64,000 nt of DNA from CAVRAZ01 sp963719135 (GTDB taxonomy: Bacteria; Pseudomonadota; Gammaproteobacteria; DSM-19610), in contig CAVRAZ010000006.1 in assembly GCA_963719135.1 (NCBI GenBank), positions 573,890 through 637,889 of the forward strand, in the 5' to 3' direction. Positions within the stretch are counted from its first letter, which is position 1; the number at the start of each line of letters is the position of its first letter. Below the pieces are notes generated by a model that saw only the letters and a list, made by a program, of their open reading frames with translations, was not told where the DNA came from and searched no databases. Positions 52,995 to 61,369 of this stretch are shown piece after piece. The position numbers and the translations under genes were made by a program.

Positions 52995-54797
52995 ATGCCC
53001 CATCACCCGACCGCTGACCGCAACCGATGCCTCCCCGCCCGCGTCGTCATGCTGGCGGCCTTCGCCGGTCTTGCGGGACTGGCGCCGGCTGCGGGTGGCG
53101 CCGGGATCCAGGACATCACCATCGACGGCTGGAACATGGGCATGAGCCTGTGCGGCGGCCTCGCGCTGTTCCTGTTCGGGATGGAACAGATGGCCGATGC
53201 GCTCAAGGCGGTGGCCGGCGAACGCATGAAAATCATACTGGCCAGGCTCACCGCCAACCAGTTCATGGGCGCGCTGACCGGCGCCTTCGTCACCGCGGTC
53301 ATTCAGTCGTCGTCGGTGACCACCGTATTGGTGGTCGGTTTCATCTCGTCCGGACTGATGTCCATGGCGCAATCCATCGGTGTCATCATGGGCGCCAACA
53401 TCGGCACCACGATCACGGCGCAGATCATCGCCTTCAAGGTGACCAAGGCCGCGCTGCTGATGGTCGCGGCCGGCTTCGGTCTGCTGTTCACCACCAGAAA
53501 CGAGCGATTGAGACATTACGGCAGCATGCTGATGGGCCTGGGCCTGATTTTTTTCGGCATGAGCGTCATGAGCGACGCCATGGCGCCGCTGCGCAGCTAC
53601 CTGCCGTTTCTGCACCTGATGGGGCACATGGAAAATCCGCTGTTCGGCATTCTCACCGCGGCACTATTCACGGCGCTGATCCAGTCGTCGTCGGCGACCA
53701 CCGGCATCGTGATCGTGATGGCCTCGCAGGGATTCATCACGCTGCCGGCCGGCATCGCGCTGGCCTTCGGCGCCAACATCGGCACCTGTGTGACGGCCCT
53801 CCTGGCCGCGATCGGCAAACCCCGGGAAGCACTGCGCGCGGCCGTGGCTCACCTGCTGTTCAACGTGTTCGGCGTGCTGTTGTGGGTGGGCCTGATCAAC
53901 TATCTGGCCGAATTCGTCACCCTGATCTCGCCGGCACACACGACGCTGTCCGGCGCGGCCCGGCTGGCGGCGGACACCCCGCGCCAGATCGCCAATGCGC
54001 ACACGACGTTCAACGTCGCCAACACACTGCTGTTCATCGGCCTGACCGGTCAGTTCGCGCGCCTCGTGGAATGGCTGGTGCCGGACAAACCGCTGCAAGA
54101 GGGTGCCGCGATCAGGCCCCGCTACCTCGACGATGCGCTGCTCGACACGCCGTCGCTGGCGCTCGACCGCGTGCGCCTCGAGATCGGCGTGATCGGCGGC
54201 CTGGTCATGGACATGCTGCGACGCAGTATGCCGGCGATACTGTCCGGCGACCGCACGTCCCTGCGGGAAGTCGCCGGGATCGACGACAACGTCGATATTC
54301 TGCACGGGCACGTGGTCACCTACCTCGGGCGCATCAGCCAGAAGGCGCTGACCGAGGTCCAGACGCGCGCCTTCGTCAACCTGCTGTCGGCCGCCAACGA
54401 CCTGGAAAACATGGGCGACATCATGGAAACGGACCTGGTGCACCTCGGCGAACAGCGGATCAACGAGCGCGTGTCGATCAGCGCCTCGACCCGCGAGGTC
54501 CTCACGCGCCTGCACGAGGCGGTGTCGACGACCGTCGACCTGGCGACGCGCGCCGTCGTCGAGGGCAACACCGATGCCGCGCGCGAGGTCGTCAACATCA
54601 AAGGCGAGATCAATCGACTGATGTACTCGGCCGCGATGCACGAGGCCAGGCGGCTGGTGGCCGCGGAGCCGAACCGGCTGGCCGCCTATACGATCGAGAT
54701 GGATATCATCGAAAAACTCAAACGCATGTACTACTTCGCCAAGCGCATGGCGAAAACCGTCCTGCCCGAGGAAGCGAGCGCCGGCGAGGCCGACTGA
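52995..54797 (+). CDS. Na/Pi cotransporter family protein (YjbB-like)
   Basis: 600 residues. Signal-like start, then Na/Pi-cotransport repeats: AVIQSSSVTTVLVVGF and TALIQSSSATTGIVIVM each hold the QSSS motif, with GANIGTTITAQ and GANIGTCVTALL. The C-terminal ~220 residues are helical and PhoU-like (LEIGVIGGLVMDMLRRS, LENMGDIMETDLVHLG). It likely exports or cotransports phosphate with sodium. Phosphate movement fits the nearby polyphosphate genes but no direct link is shown. ATG 52995 chosen; upstream frame overlaps the usp remnant. Confidence 0.9.
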   Translation: MPHHPTADRNRCLPARVVMLAAFAGLAGLAPAAGGAGIQDITIDGWNMGMSLCGGLALFLFGMEQMADALKAVAGERMKIILARLTANQFMGALTGAFVTAVIQSSSVTTVLVVGFISSGLMSMAQSIGVIMGANIGTTITAQIIAFKVTKAALLMVAAGFGLLFTTRNERLRHYGSMLMGLGLIFFGMSVMSDAMAPLRSYLPFLHLMGHMENPLFGILTAALFTALIQSSSATTGIVIVMASQGFITLPAGIALAFGANIGTCVTALLAAIGKPREALRAAVAHLLFNVFGVLLWVGLINYLAEFVTLISPAHTTLSGAARLAADTPRQIANAHTTFNVANTLLFIGLTGQFARLVEWLVPDKPLQEGAAIRPRYLDDALLDTPSLALDRVRLEIGVIGGLVMDMLRRSMPAILSGDRTSLREVAGIDDNVDILHGHVVTYLGRISQKALTEVQTRAFVNLLSAANDLENMGDIMETDLVHLGEQRINERVSISASTREVLTRLHEAVSTTVDLATRAVVEGNTDAAREVVNIKGEINRLMYSAAMHEARRLVAAEPNRLAAYTIEMDIIEKLKRMYYFAKRMAKTVLPEEASAGEAD

Positions 54798-54814
54798 CGC
54801 CGCCGTCCCGAGGC

Positions 54815-56071
54815 TCAGCCTTCGCCGTCGGCCTCGTCCCGCAACGTCGGGCAGCGGATGCACACCCGCCCGATGCGCCGCAACGTCGCCTGCCTGATCT
54901 CCACTTCCAGTCCGTCGATCGCGAAGCGGTCATTCACCCGGGGGATGCTTTCGCTATGGTTGAGAATCCAGAAACTCACCGTGTCGGTGGGCTTGCCCGG
55001 CAGGTCGAGGCCGAAATAATCCTCGATCACGCGCAGCTCGGCGGCGCCGTCCACGACCAGTTCGTTCTCCGACACACCGGTGGCGGCCGGAGGCGCCGCG
55101 TCGCTTTCATCGTACAGTTCGCCGACCAGTTCCTCGAGCACATCCTCGAGCGTCACGATGCCGCGCATGCCGCCGTGCTCGTCGACCACGACGGCGAACA
55201 TCCGCTTGTTGCGCCGGAACACCTGGAACAACTCGTCGATCGCCTGGTACTCCGAAATGTACACCGGCTCGTGCCCGATCTCGTCGAGACGGGCGTTCTC
55301 GCGTCCGGCGACCACGGCTTCCAGCACGTCGCGCAGATAGATCAGCTTGTACAGCCTGTCCCGGTGGGTGTCGTAAATCGGAATGCGTGAATAGCTGGCC
55401 TGCATGATCTCCGGCAGCGCGTCCTTGAGCAGCCGGCTGCCCTCCAGCGCGAACACCCGGTTGTGCGGGGTCATGACGTCGCGGACCTTCAGGTCGTTGA
55501 ATCCGAACACCCGTTCGATCATCTGCCGCTCGTGCGGCTCGATGGTGCCCTCCTGTTCGCCGTGCCTGAGCATGTTGATCAGCTCCGACTCGGTCACGGT
55601 CGGGTCGCCGGGCCGGCCGGTGCGCTGATGGATCCAGGTGGTAAAGCGCTCGAACAGCCAGACCAAAGGGAAGATGAGCTGCGTGAATCCCAGCACGAAG
55701 GGCGCGATGAACAGCGATATGCGCTCGGAATAGTGGGTGGCCAGGCTCTTCGGCGTGATCTCGCCGAACACCAGTATCAGAATGGTCAGTACTCCGACCG
55801 CGATGCCCGGACCGGCGCTGCCGAACCAGCGTGTCGCAACCACCGTAGCCAGCACGGACGCCGCGATATTGACCAGATTGTTCCCGATCAGCAGCGCGGT
55901 CAGCATCCGCGCGGGCTGTGTCTTCAACCGGTACAGCGAGCGGGCGCCGTGGCGTCCTTCCTTGGCCAGCCCTTCGGCACGCGCGACCGACAGCACGACC
56001 AGCGCCGTCTCGGACCCTGAGAAGACGCCGGACAGGCACAACAGCAGGATCAACAGCAGCAATTCGATCAC
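54815..56071 (-). CDS. CorC/HlyC family CNNM-type transporter-associated protein
   Basis: About 418 residues. An N-terminal DUF21 domain with four helices (LLLLILLLCLSGVFSGSETAL), then two CBS domains (MTPHNRVFALEG...; EPVYISEYQAIDELF) and a C-terminal CorC_HlyC domain (VDGAAELRVIEDYFGLDL). Family members are linked to magnesium/cobalt handling. GTG 56071 is preferred because GGAGG lies 9 bases upstream; GTG 56098 is an alternative. Confidence 0.88.
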   Translation of the reverse strand: MIELLLLILLLCLSGVFSGSETALVVLSVARAEGLAKEGRHGARSLYRLKTQPARMLTALLIGNNLVNIAASVLATVVATRWFGSAGPGIAVGVLTILILVFGEITPKSLATHYSERISLFIAPFVLGFTQLIFPLVWLFERFTTWIHQRTGRPGDPTVTESELINMLRHGEQEGTIEPHERQMIERVFGFNDLKVRDVMTPHNRVFALEGSRLLKDALPEIMQASYSRIPIYDTHRDRLYKLIYLRDVLEAVVAGRENARLDEIGHEPVYISEYQAIDELFQVFRRNKRMFAVVVDEHGGMRGIVTLEDVLEELVGELYDESDAAPPAATGVSENELVVDGAAELRVIEDYFGLDLPGKPTDTVSFWILNHSESIPRVNDRFAIDGLEVEIRQATLRRIGRVCIRCPTLRDEADGEG

Positions 56072-56293
56072 GGCCCCGCCCTCCGCACGCGGGTGCACGC
56101 CGAATCAGGGTGCGGTTTCATTCATGGCTCCCGATCTGGCAATCCGGATTCGGTTAATGCCTATCATGACATCTTTGTGACAGCTTGAGATAGACCCGTC
56201 CCGGCACCGCAGCATGGGGCCGCGCGATCGACGGAACCACCGCATGTTGTTGGGCGAATGCTCGAGTGCGCGCGTCCGGCACCCGGAAGCTGG

Positions 56294-56317
56294 CGCCGGC
56301 ATAGGACGATGCCGGCG
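56294..56317. repeat. Perfect 9-bp stem inverted repeat downstream of the usp gene
   Basis: CGCCGGCAT and ATGCCGGCG enclose a 6-base loop. It lies about 30 bases past the stop of the minus-strand universal stress gene but has no T-run, so it is at best a weak or non-canonical transcription end. Confidence 0.45.
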
Positions 56318-56347
56318 ATGGTATTGAGGGGCGTACCGCCGGCGGGA

Positions 56348-56989
56348 CTATTGTCCGGGCGGTGTCAGGACGCTGAGACCCGCTGCAAACCTTGCTTGCG
56401 GAGCGTCGCCATCCGTCGGGGCAGCACTTTCCCTGAACCACCAGTCCGACGACACGAAGGCCTCGGCGGCCGGCGCCGGGGCATTCGGCGGCGCCTTGAC
56501 GATCGTGACAGGCACCCGCGTCTGGTGGGCAACCTCGTAGGCCACCGAGCCCATCGCCAGCCGCGCCAGACCGGCGCGCTCGTGTGTTCCCATCACGATC
56601 AAGGCCGCCTGCTCGCGCTCGGCGACCTCCCGGATGCGCACCGCCGGTACACCGCTGACCAGCATCAGCCGGGTCCGCGCCGCCTCGTCCTGCGCCCTGT
56701 CCGCGCTGAGCACCTCATCGACGAACGCCTGCAACAGATCGCCGGCGACATCCTCGAGCGGCCGCAGCATGCCGGGCGTGCCGTTCCTGCGGTAATACCC
56801 GGCTTCGTTGCCCGGCTCGTGCACGACGTGCAGCACCAGCAAAGGCGCGTCGACGCACCGGATCAGGTTGGCCGCGAAACTCAGCGCCGCCCGCGAGCAG
56901 GACGAGAAATCGACCGGCACGAGCACCGGCCTTTTTCCGGACGACTCCTGCCGCATTAGATCTTTCTCTTTTGAATCAGCATTATCCAT
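56348..56989 (-). CDS. Universal stress protein (UspA family)
   Basis: About 202-213 residues. LVPVDFSSCSRAALSFA at the N-terminus, then GTHERAGLARLAMGSVAYEVAHQ near residue 150-170 gives the G-2x-G-9x-G(S/T) nucleotide-binding pattern, and VPVTIVKAPP ends the domain. Tail of about 40 residues is Ala/Pro-rich and atypical. Start may be ATG 56989 or ATG 56956; the second has GAGAAAG upstream. Intact relative of the remnant at 52757. Confidence 0.9.
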   Translation of the reverse strand: MDNADSKEKDLMRQESSGKRPVLVPVDFSSCSRAALSFAANLIRCVDAPLLVLHVVHEPGNEAGYYRRNGTPGMLRPLEDVAGDLLQAFVDEVLSADRAQDEAARTRLMLVSGVPAVRIREVAEREQAALIVMGTHERAGLARLAMGSVAYEVAHQTRVPVTIVKAPPNAPAPAAEAFVSSDWWFRESAAPTDGDAPQARFAAGLSVLTPPGQ

Positions 56990-57122
56990 GACAGAGCACC
57001 GACGACTGGCGACACAGCGCGCGTTCCTGAGGTTACCAGAGAAGTGTTACGGAAATGTGACAGCGGCGCTCTGAACGCGGCCGACACCGGTCTTCCGCTG
57101 GACGATAGGCGTCCGACCGTTG

Positions 57123-57449
57123 CTAGTCCCGTTCTTCGAGCTTGTAGTACCGCTCCGCCAGAAAGCGGGAAACATCGTCGATCTCTTCCGGGCTCCAGTT
57201 CAGGCCCGAATGAACGCTCCAGGCGGTCACGCGCGAACGGATGTCGGCGATGTTTTGCACGCGGTGCCCCTCGCGCGTATGCACCCAGCTTTCGTGACAC
57301 GACCGGCAATGGTTTTCGTAGAGCGCCTCGCCGCGGTCGAATCCTTCCTCGGCCGCCACCGCCGGCACGGCCAATGCACCCGAAATTCCGACGACGGCGG
57401 CGACCAGCGCGCATTTTGCGCCCCGCGAGGCGCCAGACAAGGTCTTCAT
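57123..57449 (-). CDS. Small periplasmic single-haem cytochrome c
   Basis: 108 residues. Signal peptide (about 1-33, ending AVAAEE), then one haem motif CRSCH at 48-52. There is no methionine anywhere after the haem, so the sixth iron ligand is not the usual Met; His64 or His82 could serve, or the site could be open. Ends in EEIDDVSRFLAERYYKLEE. Electron carrier, or haem sensor; partner not known. Stands alone between a usp gene and an exported PIMT. Confidence 0.85.
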   Translation of the reverse strand: MKTLSGASRGAKCALVAAVVGISGALAVPAVAAEEGFDRGEALYENHCRSCHESWVHTREGHRVQNIADIRSRVTAWSVHSGLNWSPEEIDDVSRFLAERYYKLEERD

Positions 57450-57605
57450 GGATCGCTCCTCTGCCAGAAAATCGAACCGGGACCCCTTCGCGGCCGCCCG
57501 GGCAGCCGCCCCACAAGAGCCGGCGGACGTTCTCGCCTCTTCGCCCGGTTCGCCGGACAGTCTCTTACTTTAATATAATAACTGATCCCAGCGGAGGAAG
57601 GCCCT

Positions 57606-58349
57606 TTGCAGATCAAAGTCCGGTGCGTTCTCCTGTCGGTCATTGTCGGGTGTTGCGGCTCTCCGGTCGGCGCCGCAACGGGCGACGATCCCTATGCCGC
57701 GGCGCGCCGCGAGCTGGTCGAAGCCATCCGGGAGCATGTTCGCGAAACCAGCCAGTACCTTGGCAGGGACGCACTGAACCCGAAGGTGCTGCAGGTGCTG
57801 GGCACCATTCCACGGCAGGAATTCGTTCCGGCCGCCTACCGCGCGGAGGCCTACGACGACCGGCCGTTGCCGATCGGCTACGGGCAGACCATTTCGCAGC
57901 CATCCATTGTCGCGATCATGACCGATCTGCTGGACCTCGAACCGGACCAGCGCGTCCTGGAAATCGGCACCGGCTCCGGTTACCAGGCCGCCGTCCTGAG
58001 CCGCTTGGTGGACCAGGTCTACAGCATCGAAATCATCGAACCGCTGGGAAAGTCGGCCGCCGAACTGTTTGCGCGGTTCGGCTATGACAATATCCGGACA
58101 CACACGGGCGACGGCTACTACGGCTGGGAGGCCGCGGCGCCGTTCGACGCCATCGTCGTCACCGCCGCCGCAAGCCATATCCCGCCGCCGCTGCTCAAAC
58201 AGCTCAAGCCGGGCGGGCGCATGGTCATTCCGGTCGGCACCCATTTTCTCACCCAGCAACTGCTGCTGGTGATCAAGGATGAGGACGGCGGGATACACAG
58301 CCGGCAACTGCTTCCCGTGGCCTTTGTACCGCTGCGCGGCGGGCACTAG
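57606..58349 (+). CDS. pcm: Protein-L-isoaspartate O-methyltransferase, apparently exported
   Basis: 247 residues. The PIMT fold from about 35 includes GYGQTISQPSIVAIMTDLL, the SAM motif VLEIGTGSGYQAAVL (117-131) and PGGRMVIPVG. Normal Pcm is cytoplasmic; this one begins with a 24-residue hydrophobic leader (CVLLSVIVGCCGSPVGAA). Either a lipobox (IVGC16) or a signal peptidase I site (GAA) could be used. The start is TTG, supported by GGAGGAAGG 6-7 bases upstream. It would repair damaged aspartates, maybe in the periplasm. Confidence 0.88.
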   Translation: MQIKVRCVLLSVIVGCCGSPVGAATGDDPYAAARRELVEAIREHVRETSQYLGRDALNPKVLQVLGTIPRQEFVPAAYRAEAYDDRPLPIGYGQTISQPSIVAIMTDLLDLEPDQRVLEIGTGSGYQAAVLSRLVDQVYSIEIIEPLGKSAAELFARFGYDNIRTHTGDGYYGWEAAAPFDAIVVTAAASHIPPPLLKQLKPGGRMVIPVGTHFLTQQLLLVIKDEDGGIHSRQLLPVAFVPLRGGH

Positions 58350-58433
58350 AAGCCTGTACGATTGGGCAACCTCGCAGCGGCGCCTGGTTCCGGTCAAAAC
58401 GGAGATCCGGAACACGCGTGAACGCGGTCACCG

Positions 58434-58455
58434 GATGCCGGCCTACGCCGGCATC
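58434..58455. repeat. Perfect palindrome GATGCCGGC-CTAC-GCCGGCATC
   Basis: A 9-bp perfect stem with a 4-base loop in the gap between pcm and the next gene. The motif resembles widespread REP-type repeats with a GCCGGC-CTAC-GCCGGC core. Without a T-run it is probably not a terminator. Confidence 0.5.
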
Positions 58456-58524
58456 ACGGCCTTATTGCGGATTGCCTGAGGTCAGGCGTCGGCGGGAAAC
58501 GACTTCCAGGCAAGCGCTGCACAG

Positions 58525-60942
58525 ATGCCCTTACCAACCACGACCCACCTGCCGCGCTTCACGATCGCCCTGGCCTCCGCCACGGCGCTCGCCTACGAAA
58601 TCCTGCTGGTCCGGCTGTTCTCGATCAGCCAGTGGCATCACTTCGCCTACATGGTCATCAGCCTGGCACTGCTGGGCTACGGGGTCAGCGGCGCCGTGCT
58701 GGCGCTGGCGCAGCGTCCTCTGCTGCGGCGCTTCGATACCGCGTTCTGCCTCAACCTGCTGTCGTTCGGAATCTCGATGGCGGGCAGCTACGCCGCGGCA
58801 AACCGGCTCGCCTTCAATCCCGAAGAAATCCTCTGGGACCCCGGCCAGTGGGCCAGGTTGTCGGCGGTCTATCTGTGCCTCTCGGTGCCTTTCTTCTTCG
58901 CCGCCAACGCCATCGGTCTCGCGCTGATGCGCTACCGATCGAACGCCTCCCGGATCTATGGCGCGGACCTGCTGGGCGCGGGGCTGGGCAGCCTGGGCAT
59001 CGTCGCGGTGCTCTTCGTCCTGTTTCCGGACGCGGCCCTGAGGCTGCTCTGCATTCTGGGTGTCCTGTCAGCCGGGCTGGCCGGCCTGGAGCTGCGCCTG
59101 TGCAAGCCGTGGCTCTCACTGCCGGCGCCGCTGCTGGCCGTCGCCATGCTGCTGGTTCCCGCCACCTGGCTGGACACGGCCGGCTCCCCCTACAAGGCAC
59201 TCAACGAGACCCTGCGGATCACGGGTACGCGGGTGATCGAGCGCCGCTCCAGTCCGCTCGGACTGATCAGTGTCGTGGAAAGTCCGGTCATACCCTTGCG
59301 GCATGCGCCGGGACTGAGTTTCAACGCCACCGAGGAACCCCCCGAGCAGTTGGGCCTGTTCATCGACGGCGACGGCCCCAGCGCCATCAACCGGGTCCGT
59401 GCAGGAGACAAGCGGCTGGATTACCTCGATCAACTGATCTGGGCGCTGCCCTACCATCTGCGCAATCTGCAACAGGTGCTGATACTCGGCGCCGGCGGCG
59501 GCAGCGAGGTTCTCCAGGCATTGCAGCAAGGCGTCGATCGCATCGACGCCGTGGAACTCAATCCACAGATCGTCGATCTGCTGCAAAACGAGTACGCCGG
59601 CTACTCCGGACACCTCTATACGGACCGGCGCGTGCATCTTCACAGCGGCGAAGCGCGCGGCTTCGTCAACGCCGCACCGCGCCGCTTCGACCTGATCCAG
59701 GTTGCGCTGCTCGACAGTTTCAGCGCGTCGTCGGCCGGCCTCTACGCCCTGGCCGAAAGCTATCTCTACACCGTCGAGGCGCTGAAGTCCTATATCGGAA
59801 AACTGACGCCGCAGGGCTACCTGGTCATCAGCCGTTGGGTGAAGCTGCCGCCGCGCGACTGCCTGAAGCTTTTCGCCACGGCGGTCGCGGCGCTGGAGCA
59901 GGCCGGCATCGACAACCCGCGTGAACACCTGGCGCTGGTCCGAAGCTGGCAGACCAGCAGCTTGATCGTAAAACGAAGCGCATTCGAAAAATCGGAACTC
60001 GATGCGATCCGCAACTTTTGCAGGTCACGCAGCTTCGACATCAGCTACCTGCCGGACCTCGACGAATCCGAAGTCAATCGCTACAACATCCTGAGTGAAC
60101 CGCTGCCCTGGCACGCGGCGCAGGCGCTGCTCGGCCCGGGCCGCGATGCGTTCATCGAACGGTACAAGTTCAACCTGACGCCCGCCACCGACGACCGCCC
60201 CTATTTCTTCCAGTTCTTCAAATGGCGGACCCTGCCCGAGATCCTGTCGCTGTACAAGCGCGGCGGCACATCCCTGATCGATACCGGCTATCTGATCCTG
60301 GTGGCGACGCTGGTCCAGGCCGTGCTCGCCAGCCTGCTGCTGATTCTGGTCCCGCTGTGGATCCACCGGCGGCGCGAGCCTGCACTTTCCGAGCGGCGCC
60401 CGCACAGACGCGTGTTCGTCTATTTCGCCGCACTGGGACTGGCCTTCCTGTTTCTCGAAATTGCGTTCATCCAGAAATTCATCCTGTTCCTGCGCCACCC
60501 GCTCTATGCCGTCACCCTGGTCCTCAGCGCGTTCCTGCTGTTCGCCGGCGCGGGCAGCCTGTATTCGGCCCGATTCGACCGGAACGGACGCCGTCGGGCG
60601 GTGCCCTTCATTGCGATTGCCGTCATCAGCGTGCTTTACCTGGCCGGCCTCGACCGGTTTTTCGCGGCACTGGCGGCCGCCCCCGTGTGGCTGCGCATCC
60701 TGAGTTCGCTGATCCTGATCGCACCGCTTGCGTTCTGCATGGGCGTGCCGTTCCCGCTCGGCCTATCGCGGCTCGGGAAAACCGCGCCCGCGCTGATCCC
60801 CTGGGCCTGGGGCATCAACGGCTGCGCCTCGGTGATCAGCGCGGTGCTCGCCACGCTGCTGGCCATGCAGGCGGGATTTGCGGTCGTGGTCGCCGCCGCG
60901 GCTATCCTGTATCTGGCGGCCGCCGCGACTCTGCCGCGGTGA
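58525..60942 (+). CDS. Large spermidine-synthase-like membrane protein
   Basis: 805 residues. About seven N-terminal helices (1-240), a Rossmann methyltransferase-like centre near 330-450 with the SAM/dcSAM motif LILGAGGGSEVLQ and DLIQVALLDSFSASSAG, then about six further helices from 590. Family of spermidine-synthase-like membrane proteins whose substrate is unknown. The Asp of the canonical spermidine synthase DPxGP is replaced in the loop VALLDSF, so polyamine synthesis should not be assumed. Starts at ATG 58525; no strong ribosome site is seen. Ends at TGA 60940. Confidence 0.75.
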   Translation: MPLPTTTHLPRFTIALASATALAYEILLVRLFSISQWHHFAYMVISLALLGYGVSGAVLALAQRPLLRRFDTAFCLNLLSFGISMAGSYAAANRLAFNPEEILWDPGQWARLSAVYLCLSVPFFFAANAIGLALMRYRSNASRIYGADLLGAGLGSLGIVAVLFVLFPDAALRLLCILGVLSAGLAGLELRLCKPWLSLPAPLLAVAMLLVPATWLDTAGSPYKALNETLRITGTRVIERRSSPLGLISVVESPVIPLRHAPGLSFNATEEPPEQLGLFIDGDGPSAINRVRAGDKRLDYLDQLIWALPYHLRNLQQVLILGAGGGSEVLQALQQGVDRIDAVELNPQIVDLLQNEYAGYSGHLYTDRRVHLHSGEARGFVNAAPRRFDLIQVALLDSFSASSAGLYALAESYLYTVEALKSYIGKLTPQGYLVISRWVKLPPRDCLKLFATAVAALEQAGIDNPREHLALVRSWQTSSLIVKRSAFEKSELDAIRNFCRSRSFDISYLPDLDESEVNRYNILSEPLPWHAAQALLGPGRDAFIERYKFNLTPATDDRPYFFQFFKWRTLPEILSLYKRGGTSLIDTGYLILVATLVQAVLASLLLILVPLWIHRRREPALSERRPHRRVFVYFAALGLAFLFLEIAFIQKFILFLRHPLYAVTLVLSAFLLFAGAGSLYSARFDRNGRRRAVPFIAIAVISVLYLAGLDRFFAALAAAPVWLRILSSLILIAPLAFCMGVPFPLGLSRLGKTAPALIPWAWGINGCASVISAVLATLLAMQAGFAVVVAAAAILYLAAAATLPR

Positions 60943-61369
60943 TTCGGGGACCCAATGGTCAACCTGACGGTTGCATGATCAAACCCGCCGCGATTCGACC
61001 GAACGCTGTGGTTGAAGGGTTGCAGGGCGGGTACGGCCCTGTGGGTGGAATTCACCCCGGGCGAATTTCAATACACGCGCGCAGGTTGGGCTGAGGCACG
61101 AAGCCCAACGCCGGATCGCCGATCGTTGGGCTTCGCTGCGCCCAGCCAAACCTGCATTGATGCAATACAGAATCGGGCAACACTCGACAGGAGCGGCCTC
61201 TGTCCGGGAATCTGCTTCGCCACAGCGATTCGCGGGCATGTCAGGCCATTATGTCAAGACTCAATTGTTGGCGGTCTATCCCTGGCGCGCCCCCTGACGA
61301 TGACGACCTGATCCAACGGCACGCTGTGCTTGCTCTACTGCCCCCGAGAGGCGCAGGAATCCCGCCGGC
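60943..61369. other. 427-bp non-coding region between the membrane protein and pap genes
   Basis: No supported gene on either strand. It contains the palindromic element at 61081-61155. The remainder shows no tRNA or obvious terminator. The two flanking genes converge. Confidence 0.6.
61081..61155. repeat. 75-bp palindromic intergenic element
   Basis: Outer arms GCAGGTTGGGCTG and (complement of) CCAGCCAAACCTGC pair, and inner arms GAAGCCCAACG / CGTTGGGCTTCG pair exactly around a 13-base centre. This GTTGGGCTTCG type of sequence is a common gammaproteobacterial repeat as I recall it. It can fold as one long hairpin on either strand. Confidence 0.75.

Noticed and set aside
53027..55390. 787-residue open frame on the plus strand covering the Na/Pi transporter and part of the CorC-type gene
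   Set aside because: It is an Arg/Gly/Pro-rich shadow frame, not a protein with motifs, and runs across the boundaries of two real genes.
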